Source: Nelumbo lutea
Lineage: Eukaryota; Streptophyta; Magnoliopsida; Proteales; Nelumbonaceae
Length of the DNA stretch: 64,000 nt
Assembly: GCA_022828595.1 (NCBI GenBank)
Contig: JAKGHH010000007.1
Coordinates: 66,266,727 to 66,330,726, forward strand
Direction: 5' to 3'
Shown here: one piece after another, positions 21,601 to 30,174 of the stretch
How positions within the stretch are numbered: the stretch's first letter is position 1
How the letters are laid out: every line of letters starts with the position of its first letter
Made by a program: the position numbers and the translations under genes
The notes under the pieces: generated by a model
Database searches by the model: none
Told to the model about the DNA's origin: nothing
The model's input: the letters and a program-made list of their open reading frames with translations, nothing else

Positions 21601-23568
21601 GCGACTTGTGGGATGTGATAGGTCAGGTCAACAGGTCTGGGGCAGGCCCTTGGCAGCTAGCCCATCTCCTTAATGAAACCAGTGAGATCTCCGAGTCCCT
21701 TGGTTGTAGCTACAGATGGATCCCCAGAGAACTGAACCAAGCGGCAGACTCTTTAGCTCAATCTGGATAAGGGCCTTTTTGTATAGTGCAAATATTTTAC
21801 CTATTATTTGAGTGGGATTTGGATGATTTTTGTTATAGAGCCCTGTTTTTTGTACATCCTCTCATGTAGATCTCTCTTTTCACTGAATGAAAATGTTAAA
21901 AAAAAACTTCCATCGGTGAGAGTGCTTATATGTTTTTCACAGGAACTGCTTCCTTGTCCCTCGAGTTGCTGGGGAACAGTTTGCTATTGTGGTTCTCTGT
22001 GGATTCTGTTAAAATTTGTTAAATTGTAAACTCTTGTGTTTTATTGCAGGCCCTTTGGGAGGATACTAGAACTAGGTCAAAGTGGGCTATTGTGAATAGG
22101 TGTTATTCACCAAGTGACCTGCCAGAAGTTGTGGGTCGACCATGCATGCCAGAAGATAATGAGGTATAGTAGAAGTGATTTCTCATGTTTTCAGTTTAAA
22201 CATTCAATTTGCGTCCCATCATCTGGATCTGATAAAAGGACATTGCTAATTGATGGAAAATTTGGCCCTTTCCCCACTTCCTTTTTTAATTGTCTATCCA
22301 CTGTTCTGTCTTCTACATAATTTTATACATTCTCCTGGCTAAACTCATGCAGGTCTATGAATCTAATCATGAAAGCACCGTAATGGCTGGTTTAATTCAA
22401 GGTCCATGTGATGTTCTTCCTTCTAACAAGTTTAAGGAAGAAATTGAAAGACGTATGCATTTAGGTGATGGCGCAAATGATGGCCTACGGCCAGTTTTCA
22501 TCTGCAAGTATGTTTCTCCAGTTACGGGATTGTATTTCAAGTTCTCATGGTTTCTTTACATTAATATCTTTCTACAAAGACTACACAATTCTAAGGTTTT
22601 TGTTCTTTGGATACCATCATGCCACATGACTTTGTTATTCCTTGATTTTTTCTCTTTTCTTTTTTGAGATAAATTATGTTTATAACTGTTTACAGAAGCC
22701 AACAGTATCTCTCTGTGCAGTAACCATACAGAAAAGACAAAAAACAAACTTCTTTCTTTATGCTTCATCTACAACAGTGTTTTAAAAGGTGTGGGAGGTG
22801 TACGCCTGGAGGCACGCTTCCAGGAGAGGCTCTCCCAAAACGCCCTGAGGTGTATGCCAGAGGCGCTGACACCTCTGAGGTGTATGCCTCTTGCGCTTTC
22901 TTCATGAGGTGTGCTAGAGGCGTATGCCTCATGCACATTTGATATAAAAAGACAGAAAAAAAGAAAAAAGAAAAAAAAGGAAAGGAAAGGAAAAGTGAGA
23001 TCCCCCCTTCCTCTTCATCCTCCTCCCCTTCCTCCTCTTAACCCCCCCTCTTAAGGAGGCTTACGCCTCCTTGTGTTCGGGAGGCTTACACCTCTTGCGT
23101 TCTGAACTACGCCTCATGCCTCTAGGTAGTGAAACGCCTCGCATCACGCCTCTGCGTTTTAAAACATTGATCTACAAATGCATCTAACTTGTATTAAAAC
23201 ATTGCTGTCTGTTCAGAAACATATAGAAGGAAGTTTTTTCCAAACTCCTCCCTAATATCAATGAGTATAATTGTGCTTCTGCTTTCCTTTTCACTTCTGT
23301 CATAGATGTTTCTTTTTTCCTTTTTCTCTCAAAAAACTCTTGGATGGATTGGCTTTTGCCATTTTGTGCTAGTCTCTGTGTGCGTAATAGTTTTTATTTA
23401 TGCAAGAATGACTTTGTTTTGTAACCTGGATATATTGTCTCTTAACTTTTATTTTATTATTATCTCTGCATTTACCCTTAAGTTATATTCTGAGAGAAAA
23501 AATAACTTTGGTTTTGCAGGTGGGCTTATGATGAATTTAAAGGTGTTTTCCGGCCTGTTACTGATTAA
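9243..23568 (+). CDS. PHD finger and BAH-like domain protein (six exons)
   Basis: Exons: 9243-9674, 14004-14385, 18834-20263, 22050-22163, 22353-22507, 23520-23568; predicted length 853 residues. Every junction is GT-AG and the phases (0, 1, 0, 0, 2) join without a stop. Residues about 50-144 form a conserved-looking helical region, 145-390 are Ser/Pro/Thr-rich, 393-439 are a complete C4HC3 PHD finger (C393, C396, C409, C412, H417, C420, C436, C439), and 715-853 resemble a BAH domain (VVYNLLDHALF, CYSPSDLPE, EVYESNH, PVFICKWAYDE). PHD fingers commonly read histone H3 tails and plant BAH domains methylated histones, so a nuclear chromatin-reader role is inferred. It recalls Arabidopsis PHD proteins of the At3g20280 type, from memory only. 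The start is the first in-frame ATG after a TGA at 9210. Confidence 0.88.
11013..11627. mobile_element. Degenerate hAT-type MITE in intron 1
   Basis: The left end TAGTGTTTTAAAAGTGC and the reverse complement of the right end, CAATGATTTAAAAGGC, resemble the ends of the better preserved MITE at 22775-23169. The right part is rich in AGGCGC/GCGCCT motifs typical of this repeat type. Flanks are C-rich, so the 8-bp duplication cannot be judged. The centre is AT-rich. Confidence 0.5.
11640..12881 (+). mobile_element. 3' end of an L1-type LINE (RNase H domain)
   Basis: Once the nested MITE at 11697-12212 is set aside, translation gives the RNase H domain found at the end of many plant L1 ORF2 proteins: 'KLNFDGSSMGN' (first Asp, about 12363-12390), 'LRVEVMAVI' (Glu), 'IIIEGDSKLVVAWL' (second Asp, about 12550-12590), then after a -1 type shift 'WVKRTANLMADALAKQG' and a TAA at 12763. 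About 110 bp of 3' UTR end in A9 at 12873-12881. A stop near 12333 and the frameshift make it non-functional. It is a 5'-truncated insertion. Confidence 0.75.
11697..12212. mobile_element. hAT-type MITE nested in the LINE
   Basis: Perfect 12-bp terminal inverted repeats, TAGGGCTGTTCA at 11697-11708 and TGAACAGCCCTA at 12201-12212, flanked by a perfect 8-bp direct repeat AGAGTGGC (11689-11696 and 12213-12220). Eight-base duplications are characteristic of hAT transposons. The 516-bp interior is rich in GGTCGG/GGTTTGG-type subterminal motifs and encodes no transposase. Removing it restores continuity of the LINE sequence. Confidence 0.88.
12882..13745 (+). mobile_element. RTE-type LINE 3' fragment
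   Basis: 'VPWNLIFADDISLIDE' (about 12906-12955) carries the reverse transcriptase FADD catalytic motif, followed by 'LNAKLGFWTTILETRGFKIS' and 'KTKTEY', the pattern of plant RTE reverse transcriptases (FADDIVL.DE...VN.KLE.W...LES.GF..S..KTEY). Further broken frames lead to 'HVAGPI' plus 'LGQD' and a GATGATGAC-rich tail at about 13680-13735, the usual end of this clade. There are many stops and it is 5'-truncated. It starts directly after the poly(A) of the L1 fragment. Confidence 0.8.
14004..14385 (+). CDS. Exon 2 of the PHD-BAH gene (residues 145-271)
   Basis: Follows a TTTGTTCTGCAG acceptor; reads MEESKGFAAQ... in phase 0 and ends in CAAG|GTGCTG one base into codon 272. The segment is rich in Ser, Thr, Pro and Gln with no folded domain visible. 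Confidence 0.85.
14490..14513. repeat. CT microsatellite
   Basis: A run of TC/CT dinucleotides with one interruption near its start, inside intron 2. Confidence 0.85.
14597..14876 (+). repeat. Degenerate tandem duplication, about 156 bp
   Basis: The first unit (CACTATGGATG-like start near 14604, GATATAACCAG-like motif, CCTACCTATTAATGTGCAGA near 14690) is repeated from about 14758 with CACTATGGATG, GATATAACCAG and CCTACCCATAAAATGCACAG in the same order. There are many mismatches, so it is an old duplication. Confidence 0.6.
16381..16740. repeat. Minisatellite: six units of 60-61 bp
   Basis: Six successive units of 60-61 bp share the order GGGAAAA - CTCTTCCTAGG - GGTGACATGTGTCACC - CCACTTAAAGTGG. 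The GGTGACATGTGTCACC core is a perfect 16-bp palindrome in the fourth unit and nearly so in others; ACTTAAAGT is a second short palindrome. The outer units are the most diverged. The open frames across it on the minus strand are a by-product of the regular period. Confidence 0.9.
18298..18705 (+). repeat. Degenerate tandem duplication, 240 bp period
   Basis: CTATCTACTTTATAAGAG occurs at about 18304 and 18543. Both are followed in order by an AATTC(C/T)AT motif, an ATCCTCTTT(G/A)AT block, TTAGCAAT, a TTTAAGTTT(A/T) block and an AGTTATACA motif. The second copy ends just before 18700, about 130 bp from exon 3. Confidence 0.7.
18834..20263 (+). CDS. Exon 3 of the PHD-BAH gene (residues 272-748)
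   Basis: The first two bases complete codon 272 (GCA) with the last base of exon 2. It carries the complete C4HC3 PHD finger at 19196-19336. The following 275 residues (about 440-714) look disordered and rich in Ser, Asn, Glu and Gln, and the start of the BAH-like domain (FYQSCRINGVVYNLLDHALF) lies near the end. The donor is CTTCAG|GTAAAC, phase 0. Confidence 0.92.
19196..19336 (+). other. PHD finger, C4HC3
   Basis: Spacing is CX2C-X12-CX2C-X4-HX2C-X15-CX2C, with the conserved Trp two residues before the seventh ligand (GEWHC). All eight zinc ligands are present. 'LLVCDACEKGVHSRC' is the classical core. Acidic residues before the third cysteine (NDVESLLVC) could help contact a histone tail; specificity cannot be read from sequence. 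Confidence 0.95.
20300..21906 (+). mobile_element. L1-type LINE 3' fragment in intron 3
   Basis: 'SSDASFRWAY' before the inner insertion, then after it 'EQASALLAGLRISREI', 'LTVEGDLWDVIGQVN' and 'YRWIPRELNQAADSLAQSG' with a stop at 21768, form the C-terminal RNase H domain of an L1 ORF2. A 3' UTR of about 130 bp follows and ends at an A-run near 21899-21906. It differs from the intron 1 LINE, so the two are separate insertions. Confidence 0.7.
20392..21497 (-). mobile_element. Retroposon inserted in reverse inside the LINE
   Basis: The insert is flanked by TAACGGCCCTATAAT (20377-20391) and TAATGGCCCTATAAT (21494-21508), a 15-bp direct repeat with one mismatch, as produced by LINE-type integration. 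A T7 run at 20393-20399 is the reverse complement of a poly(A) tail, which sets the minus orientation. The interior is purine-rich on its own sense strand; open frames at 21217-21408 and 20618-20881 are Lys/Glu-rich with no recognised domain. It may be a LINE ORF1 piece or a processed transcript. Confidence 0.7.
22050..22163 (+). CDS. Exon 4 of the PHD-BAH gene (residues 749-786)
   Basis: Reads ALWEDTRTRSKWAIVNRCYS... to PCMPEDNE, with phase 0 on both sides. 'W-CYSPSDLPE' resembles the central strands of BAH domains (W..V..YY.PED). Confidence 0.9.
22353..22507 (+). CDS. Exon 5 of the PHD-BAH gene (residues 787-837)
   Basis: Reads VYESNHESTVMAGLIQGPCD... to PVFICK. 'NEVYESNH...I.GPCDVLP' matches the BAH pattern (NELF.S.H...I.GKC.V). 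It ends two bases into codon 838 at TGCAA|GTATGT. The preceding intron is only 189 bp. Confidence 0.9.
22508..23519 (+). other. Intron 5 (1,012 bp)
   Basis: GTATGT donor and GGTTTTGCAG acceptor; carries a 395-bp hAT-type MITE. Confidence 0.85.
22775..23169. mobile_element. hAT-type MITE in intron 5
   Basis: The ends CAGTGTTTTAAAA and (reverse complement) CAATGTTTTAAAA match at 12 of 13 positions, flanked by a perfect 8-bp duplication ATCTACAA at 22767-22774 and 23170-23177. The interior is rich in GAGGCGTA/TACGCCTC motifs and has a purine tract at 22950-23000. No coding capacity. Confidence 0.88.
23520..23568 (+). CDS. Exon 6 of the PHD-BAH gene (residues 838-853)
   Basis: The first G completes Lys838 and the exon continues WAYDEFKGVFRPVTD before TAA at 23566-23568. 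'CKWAYDE' fits the last strand of a BAH domain (FFCR..YD), which supports this short exon as the true end. Confidence 0.88.
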
Positions 23569-25400
23569 TCTTAGTCATGCCCATTCTTTGGTACCATTGT
23601 CTTTTCTAGGCTTTTCATGGCCATGTGATTCCTAAGCGCTTCCTGTAGTCAGGTACATTTTTGTTTTCTTGTGCTATTGTTGTTTGATCTGCATCATATT
23701 CAATCTTTGCATTTCATAGAGAGGGACAATATATGGTCACACTATTTTGTAGCGTGGCAAGATTTGAATTGTTAACCATTTAGGTGGTATTCTCCCACAT
23801 GAAATGCTTTTGTTTTTCTTATTTCTCTAAAATGCCACATCAGCAAAAAAATGAAAACATGTTCTTTGATATGTGTTTTTTCATAACAAAGTGTTTTTTT
23901 TTTTAGTTTGATTTAAAAAAAAAACCTTGTTTCTGAAATGAAAAAGATGCTTTCAAAACTCGAAGTATAAGCATGTTCACTTCCATCGGGCTGAAATATC
24001 ATGTACCAGAATCTCCTATACATGATTTTACGCATGCTAGTTTAAAGATTCTATGTATCTAGTGAGAAAAAGAACTCAACACTTAAATGAATTTGGAAAT
24101 TAATTATAAATATAAATAAAGATAAGAATAAGAATGGTGAGCCTAATCAGAGTCTCTTTGTGAATATTGTATGCTTTATGATGTATAATATCAAATCACT
24201 AGAGGACAATTAAGTATATTGGGAATGTATAAAAGCCCAAATACACATGGTATGATAGGGGATTCCAATAATAAAATGTATATGGAATACATGTAAAATG
24301 CCATCCACTCTTTAGACTCTGCTCATCAACAACAAACTAACATGTTCTTAAAAGTTAAAAGCTTTTTCTACTGATATCCATGTTCCAACTCTCTCTACAA
24401 CCGATTGTAGGATCTCTTTGATTAGAACCTTTGTATTTTTTTTGTTTTTCTTGTTTCTAGAAAACACACCACAGCAACAGAGAAACAAAAACATGTTCTT
24501 GAATATTTTCTAAAAACAGTGTGAAACCATTTTCAGTTTGATTCAGAAAACAATCTGCTCTTTGAACTAGACATGCAAGGATGCATTTTTGGTTTTAGGA
24601 TTGTAAAACTAAAAACATCATACAACCTAGAATGTGTTTTGTGTGCTTTTATTTTAAGAAAATAACATTTTCCCAAACCATTTATGAGGCTTAGGTTTAG
24701 AAAGAACACAATTCATATTGGAGAACATACCCTTTGGTTTCCATCAATCTTCACATAATACACCTAAAACTGGACTTGACCAAATCATTCATCAAGTTCA
24801 AAAATGAACATGATACATTACCGCTAGATCCTCCAGTCATCCAATCAGTTTGCCCTTACTATTTGGGGTGTAGAGGAACTGTGTTATGGCGGTCTTTTGT
24901 TTCTTACTGTTGAAGCATGAATACAAACATACGATGTGAAACTAGTTAAATGTCAGATATTGTTTTGTATTTAATTCATGTCTCATTTAGAAGGATATTT
25001 GTTGAGTTTCCTTTCTGATACTGCCTTGCACCAGGTATTCATTTAATTGCAGAGACCGGGAAAATTGATTCTGATGAGAAGGGCCACGCGAGAAGCCATG
25101 TTTTGTACAATATGTAGCAATAGTCGAGCTTGTATTCATCTCTTTAATTGTAATTGCAATTTTAATCCTTTTTTTTATCCTTTTTGGTGACTCTCATCCC
25201 TAGTTAAAATTTGGGAGAGATGTCTCTGGGCCATTGATTCTAAAATGTTCTTTTTATCAAAACGAAGAAAAAAAAATCTCAGTTAAATGTGTAGCGTTTT
25301 TAGTGCATGATATCTGAACTATTTGGATGAGTGGATCTATATGCTAGCCGCGCCAAGTTCAATTAGCATATAAGACTAACCTTTTATTTGACTACGTTCC
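23569..25400 (+). other. 3' flank of the PHD-BAH gene, possible spliced 3' UTR
   Basis: No coding frame. CAG|GTACAT at 23651-23653 fits a donor and TTAATTGCAG at 25043-25052 an acceptor. The more GC-balanced stretch from 25053 to about 25130 looks like a terminal non-coding exon, followed by AATTTTAATCC-type AT-rich DNA. The region 23810-23935 and 24440-24560 share a degenerate direct repeat (AAAACATGTTCTT core, then a CAGTTTGATT(C/T)A(A/G)A motif). Confidence 0.35.
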
Positions 25401-25403
25401 TGT

Positions 25404-26353
25404 TTGAGAACACTTATAAGTACTTTTAACAAGTAATTCTTTTAAGAGTTGGGACCATACATTATGTGGTTATTAAGTGATTTTGTGCTTGGTTAAAAAA
25501 GTGGGAAAGAGTTTTTTTTTTTTTTTTTTTAAATAAGTACTTTAAAAAAGTGATTTCAAGTTGTTTATTTTTTCAGCACTTCTTGAAGTATTCCAAAAAA
25601 ATGGATGAATCAGTCCTTAATATTTTCTTATAATACCTAAAATACCCTTGCATGAGAGTTATACTTCCATCTCTACTAGGTCGTAGTTCCATTGGGAAGT
25701 ACATGAGCTGAGTCAACCCGCTCCTTCTCCTCCTATCTCTAGATGCTAGTTAAATTTTGAAGCAAAAGCAATCACATAGAGCCAAGCACACAAGAGGTGG
25801 GAGAGAGCATTACCTGATGAGAATGTGGCTTGAAAACGATCTATGATAGAGGAAGTTGTAGTCTACTGGGATCTCAGACTTCTAGTGGCTAACAACTAGA
25901 AAAGGGGAAGTAAAGGTCAGTGGCCAAATACCAGTTTCGGTGGTTGGTTTACAGTGGAATCTTGAACTGCTGCAGTTGCTATTATTCGGTGGTGTTGAGA
26001 AAATAGTTGAGTGATGTCATGAGTAGAAAATTTAGATGGGCTCGAGATGTTCAACGCATGAGTCAGAGACTGATGGGTTGTGGTGGATGATTGAATTGAT
26101 TTCCACCTTCAGTGGAAGATGATTTTCTTTTCATTTTCCTTTTGCTTGGTAAGTGTTTGTGTGGTGACAGCCATGTATTTGGTGCGCGATCGTTTGTTCA
26201 TCGGCAGCATCAGTGACGTTGCTGAAATTCTGCAGAATGGGAGCATTGAAATCACTCATTTTATTGCTTCTCAGCTTGGCATCCATCTCATTCTTTATAG
26301 AATGGCTTGGGTTTCTCAACTCGGAAGATGAAGAAGATGAATTGTGTTTTTTG

Positions 26354-26385
<32 letters not shown>

Positions 26386-26735
26386 TAAGTATTTAGTATT
26401 ATTATTTATTATTATTATTATTAATTTGGTCCACATGGCGATTTACGTGTGGGTCCACATGGACTCTCAATTAAAATGTATAGCATAACATGTGAAAAGC
26501 ATTGTATATATGTATGAGTGAAGTGGGGGCTAAAATTATCATTTGTATCAATATAAGCACTTATTGGGAAAGTAGCTTACCAAACATCCTCACCCCAATA
26601 AGTGCTTAAAAACATAATAAGTGATTTGGAAAGTGGGTTACCAAATGACCTTAAGTGGTTGTTAAAATAAGTACTTCTAAGAAGTACTTGTTCAAGTACC
26701 TCTTTTAACAACCACTTAATCATCAAACATGGCCT
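25404..26735. repeat. Candidate inverted-repeat element
   Basis: The left part (CCTGTTTGAGAACACTTATAAGTACTTTTAACAAG...) and the reverse complement of the right part (CCATGTTTGATGATTAAGTGG...AAGTACTT) share scattered TTGGTTA, AAGTGG and AAGTACTT blocks, as in the 'GTTTGGTAA' class of plant MITEs. No clear target duplication was found and the inverted match is patchy. A poly(T) run lies at 25511-25531. Confidence 0.3.
26349..26424. repeat. ATT microsatellite
   Basis: Two adjacent (ATT)n tracts, about 26350-26385 and 26398-26424, separated by a short AT-rich spacer. The open frames crossing them are poly-Ile/Asn artefacts. Confidence 0.9.
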
Positions 26736-26848
26736 ATGTTTCTTTAAGAATGGTAGTTTCACTTAATTTAATTGAACGATGCAATCAAAAGAAAATAACC
26801 TTAAGATCCAATGTTTTGAAATATAGTGCAGGCCCGTTTGAGTTTTTA

Positions 26849-27322
26849 AGGTTCAAAGTATTAATACGTATTGGGTTGTATTGGCTGATATGCAAGATTC
26901 AAAATATTGTTACGTATTGGTCTGTATCAATCGATACGTATCGTATATGGGCCTTCCTGATATGCCCTTATGGGGGATGTATTGGGTCCGGCCATGGTTC
27001 AAAGGGTAGTCGGGACTTAAACTGACCCTTCTATACCAGTTTTGAAAAAAAATAAAACATAAAAAAGCACCGATATAGGCTGATACGCTCTACCGACGTA
27101 TTAGCCTATATTGATATTTTGAACCTTGCTTATATGAATCGTGTCAGGGGTTTCCCGATACACCCCTATAGGGGGTGTTTCGGGGTTCCAACTGGTTTAG
27201 AAGGTGGACGACCCCTTTGAAACAAATTAAAAAAAAAAAACAAAATAAAAAAAAAAGAAGCTATCAATACTGTCCGATATGCCATTATCGATGTATTGGG
27301 TGTATAGATATTTTGAACCTTG
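26849..27322. repeat. Two tandem copies of a MITE-like repeat
   Basis: Unit one ends GATATTTTGAACCTTG near 27128 and unit two ends with the same string near 27321. Both contain GATA(T/C)(G/A)CCC(T/C)TAT(G/A)GGGGG(A/T)TGT near 26969 and 27153 and a poly(A)-rich centre. AAGGTTCAAAGTATT at 26850 is the inverted counterpart of the right ends. ATACGTATTGG/CGATACGTATCG motifs recur in unit one. Confidence 0.55.
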
Positions 27323-27349
27323 GTTTTATCCATGAAATGAATTTACTTT

Positions 27350-27793
27350 TAATTTAATTTAGGTCATTTATTAAAACATTCCCTTTAGTTTTATGGATTT
27401 ACTAAAACCTACCCTATGGTTTGTGTTTTATTAAAACACCCTTTTATTTTGCAACTGATTTATTTAATCGACCTTCCATTAGGTTGAAATGAAAAAATGC
27501 AGTTTTGACCATAAGATCTGTTTGGACCAATATAATCTATAGAAAATATAAATAGAAATGTCATTTTTGCCCCTATTTAGACATGGACAACAATTATTTT
27601 CGATCAATTTTATTCTTTATTTGAAGAAGGAAGACATGTTGCAAATTAACTAATAGCCTAATATGCATTGTTCTCTCTTCTTCAATCTATTGAAATCAAA
27701 CATTGGTGGTAGATTTGAAAATCAAGCAATGGTTCATTTTAAAAGCTGAATATGATGCATTAGGGGTAATTTTGGAATAGAATAGAATAGGTT
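27350..27793. other. AT-rich spacer, nothing recognised
   Basis: Contains repeated TATTAAAAC(A/C) motifs (27360-27440) but no gene and no complete element. Confidence 0.4.
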
Positions 27794-27816
27794 TGTTAGA
27801 CGGTGTATGCCCTTAG
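27794..27816 (+). mobile_element. 23-bp stub of a plus-strand copia LTR
   Basis: TGTTAGACGG...GCCCTTAG reproduces the first bases of the common copia LTR (compare 34812), cut off where a minus-strand LTR begins. Its last five bases, CTTAG, equal the target duplication of the solo LTR at 61329, so an LTR probably inserted here into another LTR. Confidence 0.6.
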
Positions 27817-29068
27817 TGAAGGGATCAGAGATCCATCGTATGGACGACAAATCTTGCGGAATAAAGGGGCGAATTTTCAAAATTTTTTCTCTCCCTTTCA
27901 ACTCGGAATCGCATTCCCTATTTAGAAAATCATATTTTTAAGGATCAATCTTGAACCATAAACTGAACCAGATCTGAACCAAAAGGAGTAGGAGAAGATT
28001 ATACTGATACGGAGAAAAAGTATCTCCAACAAAGGTGTTCACGCCAAGGAAGGATCCAAAGACTGCTCCCACTGAACATGGCGCAGTGCAGGATGGAGCA
28101 GTATTATTCTCCAAGAATTCTGTCATTTGCAAGAAACGACAAGATGGCACGTGAGCACAACTTCCTATCAATTCTTTCTCAAAGAACTGATGTCAAGATC
28201 GAATCTTGACTTCTCCACAACTGGAGATCTTAGAGGGGGAACTGGATGTCTGGCAGCTGCAGGAAGGAGGCGACAAGAAAGATCTTTGCAAGGATTGCAG
28301 AAATCTTTCTTCTATGATTCATCTAAAGGCTGCTGCGCACTCTCCTTCTTTTGTAAACCCAAAGGATTAGCTCCTAATCCAAATTAGGAGCTGCTTATTT
28401 TGCAAAATCATATTTGGATCAGACTCTCTTTAGGTGATAAAATGTTTGCATAATTATCTTATCTGTAGATTAGATCAACCTTCTCCTAATCTCAGTCGAA
28501 GAGGTTTCTAGATTTGAATCATATTCAGATCTGGACTCTCTGAGTGGATAGGGTTAAGACCCTATCCTATCTGGTGATCTATCTCAGAATTCTCCCATAT
28601 TTAACTTATTAAATAAGTCCAGTTCGAAAAGGGCTTTAAGCCCATTAAGCTTATGTGCTCATTTAACCTTCCTAACTGCTGCCTAATTGGGCTTCCTTGT
28701 ATGGCGTGGGACCCAAGCATTGATCTATACATCAACCACATGGTTCGCCCAACTTTGCTACAAAGAGCCTGGCCGAATACACTGTATGGACAGTGCACCC
28801 TCTGAAATCCATCAAATGGGCTCTATGGGCCCAACACTTACCCTAAGTGGTCCTGGGCCAAGCCACCTTGTAACACCCAGGGACTGTGGGCAGATGCAAG
28901 ATTAGTCCATCAGGTATTATCCTCAATGGCTTACACTTAACCTCTCAGTCCATAATGGTCATACACTGCCCGACAAGAGAGGACCTCTCCCTCGGTTGCA
29001 AGGAATAGTGTTGCACCCTCTACTTATATGGATCCTGGGAAATAAAACCTTTTGAAAACATTTTAGAA
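27817..29068 (-). mobile_element. Truncated copia LTR
   Basis: Begins TGAAGGGATC... (reverse complement of the LTR 3' end) and follows the family LTR through the GGTGTTCACGCC, TATGGCGTGGGACCC and GAGAGGACCTCTCCCTCGG landmarks, then leaves it after TTTTAGAA at 29068. Compared with complete copies (about 1.93 kb) it lacks the last roughly 650 bp, including the TGTTAGACAG terminus. Confidence 0.8.
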
Positions 29069-29199
29069 TTCAGTTGAATGACACTCACACACACTCAGTA
29101 ACCTGTAGAATTCTCCCCTATTCTTGCTGCCCCTACCCAGTTTGATTTCCACCTGTGGAATTAATCAAGAAAGGTTTTTAATATTGTTTCTTGCTAGAA

Positions 29200-29660
29200 G
29201 AAACAATCTAAAGTCATGGTCACCAGCCCTTGTTCGAATTTTACTAAAGAATTCAGGTTCTTGTTGAAGAACCATCCTGTTAATCCTGCTTCACTACACA
29301 CTGTGTCATCTTCAGTGGAGGCGGGTTTTGGTATTCTCTTTAGGCGTGAACACCTACATTTGGAGTTACTGTTACTTCATATCAGGTATATTTCTCAATT
29401 CCCTTTTGGTTCAGATTTGATCCGGTTACTGTGTCATCTTCAGTGGAGGCGGGTTTTGGTCTTCTCCTTGGGTGTGAACACCTACATTGGGAGTTACTGT
29501 TACTTCCTATCAGGTATATCTCTCACTTTCCTTTTGGTTCAGATTTGGTCCGGTTTTGTTTCAAGAACAAACATTGAAAATGCATTTTTCTAAATTAGGG
29601 AATACGATTCACGGATGGGAGAGAAAGAAATTTTTGAAAATTTGCCCAACCTTCCTGTAG
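29200..29660 (+). mobile_element. Diverged copia LTR 3' part with tandem duplication
   Basis: TGTGTCATCTTCAGTGGAGG...GTGAACACCTACAT...TATCAGGTATAT...GGTTCAGATTTG is homologous to the last third of the family LTR in plus orientation. That block is present twice in tandem (starting 29301 and 29429, period 128 bp). The end of the LTR is not preserved. It could be the 5' LTR of the element whose gag starts at 30175, but no primer-binding site is visible. Confidence 0.6.
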
Positions 29661-30174
29661 GGTTCGGCAATAGGAGTTGTGTTTTTTGTTAAGAAGTATC
29701 CGTTCAACCTAGGCGTCAAATTACTTGGACTGTGAAGACAGAAAATTCTAATCAGACTGATTAGAAATACCATTTGTCGCTTCTTCTGGGTTCTTCCTTG
29801 GTCGTAGCACCAAGGTAACCCTAGTTGGAGGAGGCCGATGCTGTGAAGCTTCATTTTTTAACTTCGCCTGATGCTGTGAAGGCCTAGTTGTGTTCTTTGC
29901 ACCTTCGTACAAGTTTTGTACACGGGTGTGTGATCCCCTTTGTCCAGGTATGTGTTGTGTTTAATTTGGTGTGTGAAGTGTGAAGTTTATAGCAATATAC
30001 TTCTTCTTCTTGGATTGTTTATTTGCTACAAGTAGCCCTTCAATAGTGTACATGTTTCAGAAGCAGTGTGTGGAGTTTTGTGCACTAATTGTGACTGTTA
30101 GAAGTAGTACTGGTGTGAGGATTGGTCTTGTGCACCTGCAGTTTTGTTTTTGACTTGTAGACTTGCCTTTGAAT

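Larger units (their letters stand above)
20264..22049 (+). other. Intron 3 (1,786 bp)
   Basis: GTAAAC donor and TTTTATTGCAG acceptor. Nearly filled by an L1 LINE 3' fragment split by a reverse-oriented retroposon. Confidence 0.85.

Noticed and set aside
26119..26488. Open frames with poly-Ile/poly-Asn
   Set aside because: They cross the ATT microsatellite.
28601..28905. Frames in the truncated LTR resembling frames near 35700, 53000 and 62200
   Set aside because: The similarity is nucleotide homology of the LTR, not a conserved gene.
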